In this document: piece by piece, positions 25,063-34,784 of the stretch
How positions within the stretch are numbered: the stretch's first letter is position 1
Layout: every line of letters starts with the position of its first letter
Origin: Zunongwangia atlantica 22II14-10F7
GTDB taxonomy: Bacteria; Bacteroidota; Bacteroidia; Flavobacteriales; Flavobacteriaceae
NCBI RefSeq assembly: GCF_002094855.1
Contig: NZ_ARYN01000005.1
Coordinates: forward strand, 1-64,000
Length of the DNA stretch: 64,000 nucleotides
Direction: 5' to 3'
Position numbers and translations under genes: made by a program
Notes under the pieces: model-generated
The model's database searches: none
Told to the model about the DNA's origin: nothing
What the model saw: only the letters and a program-made list of their open reading frames with translations

Positions 25063-26403
25063 TCAAAAACTCGGCTCCCAACCTTTTTCATATTTTCTAT
25101 CCCATAATTTCATTGCTTTTCGGTCATAAATATGTCCTGTTTTAGAATTGATCTCGAATTCATTACCTGTTCTGTAGGCTATATTTGCGTAATGTACCAT
25201 TGCCATACTTACAGCCGCATCTGCTATAGGAGCCTGCAATTTATCTTTCCCTCTTATTGAATTGAAAAAGTTTAATACATGCGCAGTCGAGGTATCTCCT
25301 CCTCCACCCAAAGCAGTTCCAGATTCATTAGAGCCAGACTTAAATTCTTTAATTATCTTTCCGTTTAGATCTGTTATTTCATATCTTTCCCTATCAACAA
25401 ATGCGGCACCATTACTACCGTAAATAATCGTTCCTCTTCCTGCTCCATAAGTATTATAGCCATTTCTACTTTTCCCATCCCATTGAATAACCTTATCATC
25501 AGGAAAACTAAAAGTAGCTTCCATGCTATCATACATTTCCCATCCATCATCCTTAAATTGCCGTTTATGAGCCAGCACTTTTGTATATTCCGGATACTCC
25601 ACCTGTAAAGCCCAACGGGCAACATCCAATTCGTGAGTCGCATTATTCCCTGCTTCTCCAGTACCATAATTCCAACCGTACCAATGCCAGTTATAATTCC
25701 AGGTTTCAGAGGTATATTCTCTGTGTACAGCTGGGCCCTGCCATAACTCCCAATCTAAGCCCTGTGGTACTGCGGCCCTCTTTTGAACTGGTACAGCATC
25801 TCTGGAATTTACATAAAATGCAACTGCCTTATACGGCTTCCCAATAACTCCATTATGTATTTGGTTAATGATATCTATGGTATGACCGGAAGAACGTTGT
25901 TGGTTTCCCATCTGGACTAGCTTATCATACTTATTGGCTGCCTGAACCAATAATTCATTTTCATTCATGTTATGGCTACATGGCTTCTCAACATATACAT
26001 GTTTACCCGCCTTCAAAGCCATGATAGAGCCTGGTGTGTGCCAATGATCTGGGGTTAAATTGAAAAGAACATCTATATCTTTATCCTCAATGATCTTTCG
26101 TATATCGACCTCTAATTTTGGTTTATATGCTATCCGTTCTGAAAAATTATTTAAAGCTTTCGCTCGCTGACTTTCCATAACATCACATAAATATGATAGA
26201 TGCACGTTAGACTCCTTTAGTGCTATTGGATTATAAAATGCAGCAAGTCGTCTTCCTAATCCGGCAATGGCGACATTTAATCTATCATTTGAGCCAATAA
26301 TCCTATTGTAACTTTTCGCCGGCATCCCCATTAAAGAACTTGAAAATGCTAAAGCTGTTCCACCAAGTGCAGTATTTTTTAAAAATTTTCTTCTTGAAGA
26401 CAT
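25063..26403 (-). CDS. Gfo/Idh/MocA family oxidoreductase with Tat-type signal
   Basis: The protein has 446 residues. The N-terminus SSRRKFLKNTALGGTALAF is a twin-arginine signal, so export with bound cofactor is likely. The Rossmann domain has VAIAGLGRRL (slightly off GxGxxG) and the EKPCSHNMNE motif whose lysine is catalytic in the family. The C-terminal domain has WHWYGWNYGTGEAGNNATHELDVARWAL, with the family histidine. Its stop is 1 bp from the DUF1080 gene start region. An exported sugar oxidoreductase beside a 3-keto-glycoside hydrolase points to C3 oxidation of a glycoside (inference). Confidence 0.88.
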   Translation of the reverse strand: MSSRRKFLKNTALGGTALAFSSSLMGMPAKSYNRIIGSNDRLNVAIAGLGRRLAAFYNPIALKESNVHLSYLCDVMESQRAKALNNFSERIAYKPKLEVDIRKIIEDKDIDVLFNLTPDHWHTPGSIMALKAGKHVYVEKPCSHNMNENELLVQAANKYDKLVQMGNQQRSSGHTIDIINQIHNGVIGKPYKAVAFYVNSRDAVPVQKRAAVPQGLDWELWQGPAVHREYTSETWNYNWHWYGWNYGTGEAGNNATHELDVARWALQVEYPEYTKVLAHKRQFKDDGWEMYDSMEATFSFPDDKVIQWDGKSRNGYNTYGAGRGTIIYGSNGAAFVDRERYEITDLNGKIIKEFKSGSNESGTALGGGGDTSTAHVLNFFNSIRGKDKLQAPIADAAVSMAMVHYANIAYRTGNEFEINSKTGHIYDRKAMKLWDRKYEKGWEPSF

Positions 26404-26404
26404 A

Positions 26405-27778
26405 TTATAATTCTTTAATTTTTATATTCTTAAATAATACGCGATCCCCATGATCCTGTAATAATATTTGTCCTTTTTCGAGCTGGCCAAAATCCGGCCA
26501 TTTATCGTATTTACTTTCTGAAACCAGTTTTTTAAAGTTTTCACTAAATCGATCGTATTCTAAGACTTTCTTATCATTTAAAAAGTGGGTTACCACACCA
26601 TTTTTAGAAATAATATGAGCACTATTCCACTGCCCAATTTGGTTAACTGACTTATTAACATCAGCTTGAATTAAATCATATAAAGAGGCTAAAGTTCTAC
26701 TACCTTCATGATTTCCTAATTTAGCATCTGGATGATTATTATCATCCAGAATTTGATATTCTAATCCTATAGAGGATCCGGGTCCTTTATTTAAATCTGT
26801 ATCTACATAATATTTAATTCCGCTGTTTGCGCCCTTTGTAAGTTGAAAATCGACCTTAAGTTCAAAATCTTTATATAGTTTTTCAGTTACTATATCCCCT
26901 CCGGCATCAGATTCCTTACCTCCGGTAGAAAGCACAGTTAAGTGGCCATCTTCAATAACCCAGCCTTCGTTAGGAAAACTATCTAGCTTTGCTCCTTTCC
27001 ACCCATTTGTAGATTTACCATCCCATAACATTTTCCACCCATTCTCTTTTTCTCTACTAGTTAAATTATTTTTGGTCCTAACAGGATTTAGGTCCATTTT
27101 CCTTAAAGCCCCCTCTAAATTTTCTGTTTGAATCATAATATTCTTCCACATAATTTTCTTCCCGGGTTTCTCCTCAGGTTTTATTCGATGTACCTGTAAA
27201 GCAATAAAACCGGTTTTTGTTTCATCATCTATTAAAAAGGCTGTAGGCACATCATTTAACCAAACTTTTAAAGAGTCATTTATCGCTTCTACCCGTACAT
27301 GATTCCATTCATTCTGTTTAAAAGCTTCTCTTGCAGTTTGATTTTCTTCTAACGATACCAGCCAACCTCGCCTTGCTTCTTCATAAATCCCCCCACTCCA
27401 ACTACGATCGGACGGATCTATTTCTACCTGGTAGCCATGCACTCTGCCATCTTGAAACTCTGGCTTACTATTACTTCTTATTTGAATACCAGAGTTCATA
27501 CTTGGATCCACCTTGTAATCGAGCTCGAGTATAAAATCATCATAAAGTTGATTGGTAGTTAAAAATGAATTAGGGGAATCCTCTGGAACAGTTTCTCCAA
27601 CAACAACACCATCCTCTAAAGTATATTTTGCGTATCCACCTTTTTGCGTCCAACCATCTAGCGTGTTTCCTTTTATTAGTGAATAACTGTTCTCATCTGT
27701 TTTTTTCTTTGTTTTACAGCCTGCTATCATTAGCAATAACAACAGGGTAAATAAAGTTGTAAGCTTTGTATGTTTCAT
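26405..27778 (-). CDS. Double DUF1080 (3-keto-disaccharide hydrolase) lipoprotein
   Basis: The product has 457 residues with lipobox MIAGC. Two DUF1080 concanavalin-like domains are seen, at about 30-215 (KGNTLDGWTQKGG, then DFILELDYKVDPSMNSGIQIRS) and about 245-455 (WKMLWDGKSTNGWKG, then DFELKVDFQLTKGANSGIKYY). The Pfam family is now called 3-keto-disaccharide hydrolase, since members cleave 3-keto-glucosides. It starts directly next to the Gfo/Idh gene, so the oxidised product of that enzyme could be its substrate. Localisation is probably periplasmic or outer-membrane. Confidence 0.9.
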   Translation of the reverse strand: MKHTKLTTLFTLLLLLMIAGCKTKKKTDENSYSLIKGNTLDGWTQKGGYAKYTLEDGVVVGETVPEDSPNSFLTTNQLYDDFILELDYKVDPSMNSGIQIRSNSKPEFQDGRVHGYQVEIDPSDRSWSGGIYEEARRGWLVSLEENQTAREAFKQNEWNHVRVEAINDSLKVWLNDVPTAFLIDDETKTGFIALQVHRIKPEEKPGKKIMWKNIMIQTENLEGALRKMDLNPVRTKNNLTSREKENGWKMLWDGKSTNGWKGAKLDSFPNEGWVIEDGHLTVLSTGGKESDAGGDIVTEKLYKDFELKVDFQLTKGANSGIKYYVDTDLNKGPGSSIGLEYQILDDNNHPDAKLGNHEGSRTLASLYDLIQADVNKSVNQIGQWNSAHIISKNGVVTHFLNDKKVLEYDRFSENFKKLVSESKYDKWPDFGQLEKGQILLQDHGDRVLFKNIKIKEL

Positions 27779-27844
27779 AATATTGGTTTAGGTTAATTCT
27801 AATTTTTATTATAAAGGAATATCTTTCCTATCACTTATATGATT

Positions 27845-29179
27845 TTAATTTGCTTTTGATAGTTGAATTGCGCTATCATCTATTTGGAAATTTTCATTCT
27901 TTAATAGTTTTATTATCTCTGCACCTGCTAATAGTACAGGACCATAACCATGCGCCGCATATTTGTGAGTTGGTCTGTGATAATAAAACGCGGGATCGAA
28001 CCCCATACCTGTACCCACGCAGGTACCATCTACAGTGCCATCTTTATCTATTTTTGTCTCTACAGCATTCCATGCCAATAATACCATTGGCCCATAGGTC
28101 ATTTCATTAACATATCCATTATTAATGGCTTTAGCAATAGCATAAGTATATATCGCAGTTGCAGAGGTTTCTAAATAAGAGTCATTTCTATCGATTAACT
28201 GATGCCAAAATCCCGTCGCGTCCTGATAGGAAGCGAGACCTTGAATGTGAAGCCGCAATTGCTCTAAAACATCTTCTCTACCAGGATGATTTTCCGGTAG
28301 CACCTCTAATAATTCTATCATGGCCATTACAGCCCATCCATTTGCTCTAGCCCAGTGAAATTCTGGTTTTATATTCATGGATTCTACCCAGCCGTGCATA
28401 TAAATCCCTTTTTCCTTATTAAACATCCTCTTAGAAAATTGCTTTACCTGATTCACGGCATCATCAAAGTATTTATCCTCACCAGTAAATTTACCCATTT
28501 GTGCCAATGCCGGAACACTCATAAAAAGGTCATCCAACCATAGTGTATTTTTTTGAGGTCGGTTACGAGCTAATGTCCCATCCGGAAATCGGAATTGTTT
28601 TTCACTGATGTATTCTATAAAATTTAATATTAAAGGTTCTAATTCTAAATTCAGACCAGCCCGTTCAGCCTTTATCATCGCTGCACAAAGGGCACCTGCA
28701 TCATCTAAGGCATCAGGTTTTAAAACAGAATGTACAGCCGTTTTTTTCTCAACATTTTTGTCTTTAAGCGATATAGCAAGATCTGAAATGAGTTTTAGCC
28801 GTGATTTTGTATAGTCCTGAAAATATTGTTGTCCGGTAGCTTCAGTAGCATGTAGCATACCGGCATAGGTAACACCCCACTCATAGCTTGTTAAGCGGAA
28901 AGAAGAAGGTGCAAATGTGGTATTAGCATCGACCTCCTTTAGATTTCTCACTTCTTTCTTTGAACTATTAATTAATGTTGAAGCAGTACTATTTTCTAAA
29001 AAATGATATACCTTATCTAATGCATTCTCAACTTCATTAATCTCTGGAACTTTATATGGAATCACATAATTTGGCTTTAAATTATGTAATGGGGTAGTTA
29101 CATCATTGATTTGCGAATAAGCCTTATGTCCATTTAGTGCTATTAAAAATAGTAGTAAAGTAATTATCTGGTTTTTCAT
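27845..29179 (-). CDS. GH105/GH88 family unsaturated glucuronyl or galacturonyl hydrolase
   Basis: The ATG at 29179 gives 444 residues beginning MKNQIITLLLFL, a clean signal peptide. The frame is open 10 codons further up to 29209. It is an (alpha/alpha)6 barrel of the GH105 type: FRLTSYEWGVTYAGM, NTLWLDDLFMSVPALA with the catalytic aspartate pair, PEFHWARANGWAVMAM, and the C-terminal YYHRPTHKYAAHGYGPVLLAG. Such enzymes remove 4,5-unsaturated uronic acids left by polysaccharide lyases (rhamnogalacturonan, ulvan). No lyase gene is visible in the window, so it must act on products of a lyase encoded elsewhere. Confidence 0.88.
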   Translation of the reverse strand: MKNQIITLLLFLIALNGHKAYSQINDVTTPLHNLKPNYVIPYKVPEINEVENALDKVYHFLENSTASTLINSSKKEVRNLKEVDANTTFAPSSFRLTSYEWGVTYAGMLHATEATGQQYFQDYTKSRLKLISDLAISLKDKNVEKKTAVHSVLKPDALDDAGALCAAMIKAERAGLNLELEPLILNFIEYISEKQFRFPDGTLARNRPQKNTLWLDDLFMSVPALAQMGKFTGEDKYFDDAVNQVKQFSKRMFNKEKGIYMHGWVESMNIKPEFHWARANGWAVMAMIELLEVLPENHPGREDVLEQLRLHIQGLASYQDATGFWHQLIDRNDSYLETSATAIYTYAIAKAINNGYVNEMTYGPMVLLAWNAVETKIDKDGTVDGTCVGTGMGFDPAFYYHRPTHKYAAHGYGPVLLAGAEIIKLLKNENFQIDDSAIQLSKAN

Positions 29180-29226
29180 ATTGATATCTATTTGGCGGAT
29201 GTAATACACCCATAATTTGAGTTCAT

Positions 29227-30909
29227 TTAATCTATTTTTAGCAATTGGTTCTCTAAATATTTATTATCGAAATTTTTAGCACTATCCTGATTCCATTTTG
29301 GCTCTGGAAATTTCCTTATCTGAGAGTAGCGTTTATAAGTTTCATAAACATCTCCGTTCCCAGTTACCCTGGGATCTTCTGTTCTCATTAAATAAGCTCC
29401 TAATCTGGCTCTTAGATCTAAAAGAGTTTTATTGTATGTTCTATTCCCTACCAGATTATTTAAGCAATATGGATCATTTTTTATATCATAAAGTTCTTCT
29501 GCCGGCCTCTTATTAACTGCATTTTTAAAAAGAGATGCCGTTTTATCTTCCACTTGATTGGCAATCATATAATCTAATGTTGGTGAAGCATCTATATCAT
29601 GATAACCACCATCCATTTTTTCTAGAATTCCATCCTTCCCAATTTTTTGTGGAGCACCGGCTGGCCATCGTTCTGGTTTAAAATTTCTGATATATAAATA
29701 TTCATCTGTCCTTATACTACGTTGAGGATATGTAAGGTTATTCCATCTAGAACTTGAATGCCGCTCTCTAGCCATATAAACAGCATTCCTTTTTTCAAGA
29801 TTCTTTAGTTTTGGCTCAAAATATTTTAAAAGACTTTTTCCCTCCATTGGGTAGGTTCTCATTATTTCGGGATAATTCTCTCCGTATGCCGCTTCAAGAA
29901 TAGTAGGTGCAATATCTATTAGACTTACTAAATCCTTCACAAGCTTACCTCCTTTTAATTTCTTTCCCCATCTAATGGCTAATGGCACATGCGTACCATA
30001 TTCGTTTGCATTAGCCTTTGCGTATGGGAAAGGCATACCATTATCTGATGTAACAATGATTAAGGTATTCTCTAGTTCTCCGACCTTTTCTAATTTTGTA
30101 ATAACCTTTAAAAGTTGTTGATCGAAATATTCGATCTCTAAGGCATAATCTAAAAGATCGCTTCTTACGTCAGGACTATCCGGTAAAAAGGCCGGAACTG
30201 AAACGGATTCTATTTTTTTACCTGACCTTATTCCAGATCCTTCTTCATAAACTCTATGAGGTTCACGAGAACCAAACCAGAAATAGAATGGTTCATCTTT
30301 ATTTCTTTCCAGCAAAAATTGATTAAAATTCTCAGCATAATCAATGCTACTTACTTCTTTTAAATTGGGTTTGGTATATGCCATATCATATTCTTCTCCT
30401 GCAGGATTACGACTTCTACCACTGGCTCCCCAATTACCTGGCCCCCACCCCTTACCGGTAAATCCAACTTTATATCCAATCTTTTCTAAAATTTCCGGGA
30501 ATACCTTATAATCCAGTGGAAATTCACTATCGTGGGTTCCTGCCTGCTTCAATTGCCAGGTATTAAGCCCCGTTAATATTGCGGCTCTACTGGGGCTACA
30601 ACCAGGAGATGCTGAGAATGCATTTGTAAACAGTATACCCTCAGCAGCAATTTTATCAAACCCAGGTGTTCTTATCCAATCTTCACCATAAGCTGATGCG
30701 TGTGGATATGATTGATCGTCGCTAATAACAAATACTATATTTGGTCTATCTAGATTAGCTGTTTCTTGATCTTTATTTCCTGCAACAGAATTTCTTTCTG
30801 TAGAATTTTTGCAGCCTATAGTTGACAATATAAACACGAACATAATACTATAAGTTATTGTACAATTGATATACTTAACTAAAAGGAGTATAGAATGAAT
30901 TAAATGCAT
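29227..30909 (-). CDS. Sulfatase (S1 type), formylglycine-dependent
   Basis: The product has 560 residues. A hydrophobic N-terminus ends in a lipobox (LSTIGC), and a start at 30843 is also possible. The S1 sulfatase pattern is RPNIVFVISDDQSYPHASAYG (metal ligands DD), then the activation motif CSPSRAAILTG with C104 as the formylglycine precursor, and LIIVTSDNGMPFP. It hydrolyses a sulfate ester on a glycan in the periplasm. It depends on a formylglycine-generating or anaerobic sulfatase-maturing enzyme, neither of which is encoded here. It is one of two sulfatases of the locus. Confidence 0.93.
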   Translation of the reverse strand: MHLIHSILLLVKYINCTITYSIMFVFILSTIGCKNSTERNSVAGNKDQETANLDRPNIVFVISDDQSYPHASAYGEDWIRTPGFDKIAAEGILFTNAFSASPGCSPSRAAILTGLNTWQLKQAGTHDSEFPLDYKVFPEILEKIGYKVGFTGKGWGPGNWGASGRSRNPAGEEYDMAYTKPNLKEVSSIDYAENFNQFLLERNKDEPFYFWFGSREPHRVYEEGSGIRSGKKIESVSVPAFLPDSPDVRSDLLDYALEIEYFDQQLLKVITKLEKVGELENTLIIVTSDNGMPFPYAKANANEYGTHVPLAIRWGKKLKGGKLVKDLVSLIDIAPTILEAAYGENYPEIMRTYPMEGKSLLKYFEPKLKNLEKRNAVYMARERHSSSRWNNLTYPQRSIRTDEYLYIRNFKPERWPAGAPQKIGKDGILEKMDGGYHDIDASPTLDYMIANQVEDKTASLFKNAVNKRPAEELYDIKNDPYCLNNLVGNRTYNKTLLDLRARLGAYLMRTEDPRVTGNGDVYETYKRYSQIRKFPEPKWNQDSAKNFDNKYLENQLLKID

Positions 30910-30974
30910 CTTAGTTATAAATTTTGTTTACGAAAAGTTTTCCTTTAAGTCTATAGTTTCACCTTCTTGTTATA

Positions 30975-31997
30975 TTAGTTAATTAAAGCCTGTACTGCAT
31001 ATTCAGGTAAGATTTCATGATTACCCTCAAAAATTGTTAGGCTTAAATTACCATATTCTTTAACAAGGATGATTTGTCTATCATATAAGCTACCATAATT
31101 ACCAAGAGCTTGTCTACATTCAAGAAGCTTTAATTTTTCTTCATCAGATACATATACTGTTTTATCTGTTACGGATAAATCTGACAATAATTTATTATAA
31201 AAGTTTATTGATTGGGTTATAGGCACACTTCCCTGAATACCATCAAAAACTCCTGCATATATATGTAATTCCGCATTATTCAATTTTTCGATAGGAGTTT
31301 CCCAGTAATAAGGAGACCGCTCTATTGCAGCATCTATATTTAATTTGATACCAGAATCAGTACAATCTAGTATATTTTGAGCGTACTTATTTTTGCGAAT
31401 CTTACTCTCTTCATACCAGGCTACCAGATCAGTTATTGAAGCCCATGCTGAAAACTTACTAATTTTGTGCTTGGATTTCATAAAAGTACTAAGTGTTGCA
31501 TATCCACCACCACTAACACCTACAACATAAATTTTGGAGGTATCAACATTTAAGTGATTTAAAGCATAGGCAATAGCATCATCAATATCTGAAATAGCCA
31601 ATTTACTCATACACCCTTCTGGTTTAGTATTTTGCCCACGGAAATTAGGATGGATATAGTTTATATTTTTTAGTCTACACAAATCAGCGATCTCATCTTT
31701 CTGAGTATAATCACCACTCCAAGTATGAAGACTTACAATTAGTGGACGAGGTGTTTCACTAACTGACTTAAATAAGTAAGCTTTTTGGACATTAGCGTCG
31801 AATGAAGATTTTATACCTACCAATTTATAGTTATTATCCCAATTCGTTTCCCTAGTATCATCATATTTAATATAGGAGTCTAATCTTGTTGCTTCTGTTG
31901 AATGATTAAGAGCCAAACTATCTTCAACCTCTTTACTCTGCCCTTTTAAAGCAACTACATATAATAGAACTACTACATATATCAATTGTTTTCCCAT
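30975..31997 (-). CDS. Secreted alpha/beta hydrolase (prolyl-oligopeptidase-like)
   Basis: This 340-residue protein has a signal peptide (residues 1-20). The nucleophile elbow GVSGG places the catalytic serine at S162. The region HTWSGDYTQKDE supplies an oxyanion-type loop and the C-terminal GNHEI gives the likely histidine. DGIQGSVP near 255 could hold the acid. Relatives in PULs are annotated as peptidase S9 or acetyl-xylan-esterase-like. In this setting a carbohydrate esterase is more plausible than a peptidase, but the sequence does not decide this. Confidence 0.75.
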   Translation of the reverse strand: MGKQLIYVVVLLYVVALKGQSKEVEDSLALNHSTEATRLDSYIKYDDTRETNWDNNYKLVGIKSSFDANVQKAYLFKSVSETPRPLIVSLHTWSGDYTQKDEIADLCRLKNINYIHPNFRGQNTKPEGCMSKLAISDIDDAIAYALNHLNVDTSKIYVVGVSGGGYATLSTFMKSKHKISKFSAWASITDLVAWYEESKIRKNKYAQNILDCTDSGIKLNIDAAIERSPYYWETPIEKLNNAELHIYAGVFDGIQGSVPITQSINFYNKLLSDLSVTDKTVYVSDEEKLKLLECRQALGNYGSLYDRQIILVKEYGNLSLTIFEGNHEILPEYAVQALIN

Positions 31998-32033
31998 AAC
32001 TATGTTATATTACTTGAGTCTTTATTATTTCTT

Positions 32034-34784
32034 TTAATCACCTATCTGAATCTCATAAGTATGCAAATCCGCATTATAAGATTCAACTTTTAAAGTTGCT
32101 CGCTTTAAGGCTAATAGATCATCTAAATGAGTAAGTACTACCGTTTTTGACTCATTAGGAAGTAAATTGAAAAAATTATCAGAATAAAAGGTTGGACTAA
32201 TACTTTTACCTGATTTATCCTGAAGTTTTAATTGTGTGAAAAAGCTAAGTGCGTTTGATACATTTTTCACCTTTACTTCAATTTGATTCTTCATCTCCTT
32301 TATACTTACTTTAAGTTCTGCTTTATTCAACTGGCTCATTTCCTTAAAACCTGAAACCGCCGGACCTGTCATTGTCCACGCTCCTTTATAGCTGTCGTTA
32401 GAACGCCAGTAAAAAGTATCGCTAACTAATTCACCTTCTTTATTTTTAAGTAATAATTTTATAAAATGAACCTGACTTAAATCCTTCGGAAAATCAATCT
32501 TAAGCACATCGTTTGCTACTCCATCGTTTGGAATGTCCGTAGTCACCTTCTTATTCCAGACCTTTTTTGAGTGTATATCATATATTATTGCTTCTACAGA
32601 GTAGCCTGAAAAATCTTTCCTGTAGTCGTTGTATACTGAAACCGTATTCTCTACATAATCGAATTGGGCATGCAAAGGCTCTAGAGCATTCTGCGAGTAA
32701 TAAAGCGCTGCTGTAGGTTCTAAGCTCCAATCATACATTCTACCGGCAGTTTGCGGAACAGGACTATTATGATACCAAAATAAAAATCCACTGGCAAAGC
32801 GATCTCCATAAGAGAATTTGTTTTCATTCCAAACTTCCCAAATAGCACGATAATTCATTGCTCCCACAAATTGTGCTTTTTGAGCAAATTCCTCGATAGA
32901 CTTAGATTTACCAAACTCATCTACCGCGTCCATATATTTTGTAGTTATATTATGAAAGCCTCCTCCATCTAAATAATTCCAAACAGAATCGTTTATTGGC
33001 CATAAGTCCTCTTCAGGCATCATTAATCGCAAAGATTCTACTGTTGGTAAAATAGGAGTACCATACTCCGGATTAAATCCATCTACCCTACTTCCCCTTT
33101 TTGAAGCTGTATTTTCATAGTACTGCATAGGATTTTCAAATTTATATGGGCTACCATCATGAACCCCGCAACATTCAGATTGCATTTGATACCCTCTGGT
33201 AGGGTCTAACTTTTTTATTAAATCAGAAGCTCCGGGAATTTCGGTAGATTCATTAGACGATACATGGTACGCTAAAGAAGCATGATTTCTAATTCTTTTA
33301 ATTGTAGCTTCAATATTATTAAGATAAAGAGTAGTATCCACCACCGGCTGCGTATCTCCCGTCATCCAGTATTCACTCCAAACTAGAAATCCCATTTCAT
33401 CACACAAATCAAAAAAGTAATCAGATTCAGATATTCCCCCGCCCCAAAAACGTAATAAATTAAGTCCTGCCTGTTTGGTATATGTAAGTTCAGCATGTGT
33501 TCTTTTTGCTGAATTTTTTAACATTGCTTCAGGAATCCAATTGGTACCCCTAATAAAAATAGGATGCCCGTTCACAATAAATCGACGTGAGCTATCGGGT
33601 GTGTTTTGATCTGATTTGATTTCTCTTATTCCGAAACGAGTAGATTTTTCATGACTAATCATCCCATCCTGAATAAATTTTAGATCAAGATTGTATAAAA
33701 ATTGCTCCCCCTTATTAATTGGCCACCATAGCTTAGGATTCTTTATTGTTAACTGTTCGTATTCTTCAGGAGTAAAGACAATTGTTTTTTGTTGTTTTGG
33801 TTTTAATGTAACTTCTTTTTCAAAATTAACATCAGCTTCCTCGATTACTCCAGATAAAACTCCGGAAACATTTTCTTCTGAAGAGTTAAATACATCTACA
33901 GAAATTGTTTGCTTTGATAGTGTAGTATCAGGCAAATTCAACTTAGTTTGAACAAATGGATCTTTTAAAACTACATCTCCTGTTGCGTACAATTCAACTT
34001 CCTTCCAAATTCCCGTATTCCTATCTCTAATCCCATCCTGAAATGTAAAATCCCAACCAACACTCATAAGCATCGTTGTGTTTTTACCTATATTACCGTC
34101 TCCTCCGTTTTGATTTTCACCTTTGGCTCCAGAACGTTTTTTATTTTTACGGCCGCTTTGTCCTGGGAAATCTACCGGAGAGATATTTACAGCGATAGTA
34201 TTCGATTTTTCAGGATCTACGATCTTGGTAACATCAAAAGATTTCGAATTAAACATACCAGCCATATTCCCTAACTTTTGGCCATTTAACCAAATCTCGC
34301 ATTTGTAATTAATCCCATTAAATTTTAACCATATTTTCTTGTCCTTAAATGACTCCGGAACATTAAAACTTGTACGATACCAATAATGGTAAAATTCTCG
34401 CCCTGCATCTGCAATATCTGGTATTACATTATGAGTACGCTTATTAATATCTCCATAATATGGATTTGGATACACGCCATTTTCTACTAATGATGTTAAT
34501 ACAGTACCTGGAACTACAGCATCCATCCATCCTTCCTGATCAATATAATCAGGGTTTGAAATTTCCTGACCTCCTAAATGAAGCGAATCAAACTTTATTA
34601 ATTGCCATTTGGATGAGTTTGAAAAAGCTGGATTAGAATTCAGAAATACTGAATTCTTAGAAGAAGGAGTACTAATGTGTTTAGGTATATTAGCCTTTAT
34701 ATTGTTAAAATTTGATTGCGCATTTACAACTAACGCTTTCGAATAAATAAACACTATTATGAATCCAATTATAATATTTTTCAT
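32034..34784 (-). CDS. GH2 family glycosidase (exo-glucosaminidase/beta-mannosidase-like)
   Basis: The protein has 916 residues with a signal peptide and the GH2 order. There is an N-terminal sugar-binding domain (AVVPGTVLTSLVENGVYPNPYYGDIN, then YWYRTSFNVP), an immunoglobulin-like domain, and a TIM barrel with HPIFIRGTNWIPEAM and LRFWGGG. The acid/base glutamate is probably E512 in SSNESTE, and the nucleophile E573 in FNPEYGTP. The pattern is nearest to exo-beta-glucosaminidase (CsxA-like) or mannosylglycoprotein endo-beta-mannosidase type GH2, rather than LacZ. The true sugar may be another beta-linked residue of the glycan. The start codon overlaps the cstA stop by 4 bp. Confidence 0.9.
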   Translation of the reverse strand: MKNIIIGFIIVFIYSKALVVNAQSNFNNIKANIPKHISTPSSKNSVFLNSNPAFSNSSKWQLIKFDSLHLGGQEISNPDYIDQEGWMDAVVPGTVLTSLVENGVYPNPYYGDINKRTHNVIPDIADAGREFYHYWYRTSFNVPESFKDKKIWLKFNGINYKCEIWLNGQKLGNMAGMFNSKSFDVTKIVDPEKSNTIAVNISPVDFPGQSGRKNKKRSGAKGENQNGGDGNIGKNTTMLMSVGWDFTFQDGIRDRNTGIWKEVELYATGDVVLKDPFVQTKLNLPDTTLSKQTISVDVFNSSEENVSGVLSGVIEEADVNFEKEVTLKPKQQKTIVFTPEEYEQLTIKNPKLWWPINKGEQFLYNLDLKFIQDGMISHEKSTRFGIREIKSDQNTPDSSRRFIVNGHPIFIRGTNWIPEAMLKNSAKRTHAELTYTKQAGLNLLRFWGGGISESDYFFDLCDEMGFLVWSEYWMTGDTQPVVDTTLYLNNIEATIKRIRNHASLAYHVSSNESTEIPGASDLIKKLDPTRGYQMQSECCGVHDGSPYKFENPMQYYENTASKRGSRVDGFNPEYGTPILPTVESLRLMMPEEDLWPINDSVWNYLDGGGFHNITTKYMDAVDEFGKSKSIEEFAQKAQFVGAMNYRAIWEVWNENKFSYGDRFASGFLFWYHNSPVPQTAGRMYDWSLEPTAALYYSQNALEPLHAQFDYVENTVSVYNDYRKDFSGYSVEAIIYDIHSKKVWNKKVTTDIPNDGVANDVLKIDFPKDLSQVHFIKLLLKNKEGELVSDTFYWRSNDSYKGAWTMTGPAVSGFKEMSQLNKAELKVSIKEMKNQIEVKVKNVSNALSFFTQLKLQDKSGKSISPTFYSDNFFNLLPNESKTVVLTHLDDLLALKRATLKVESYNADLHTYEIQIGD

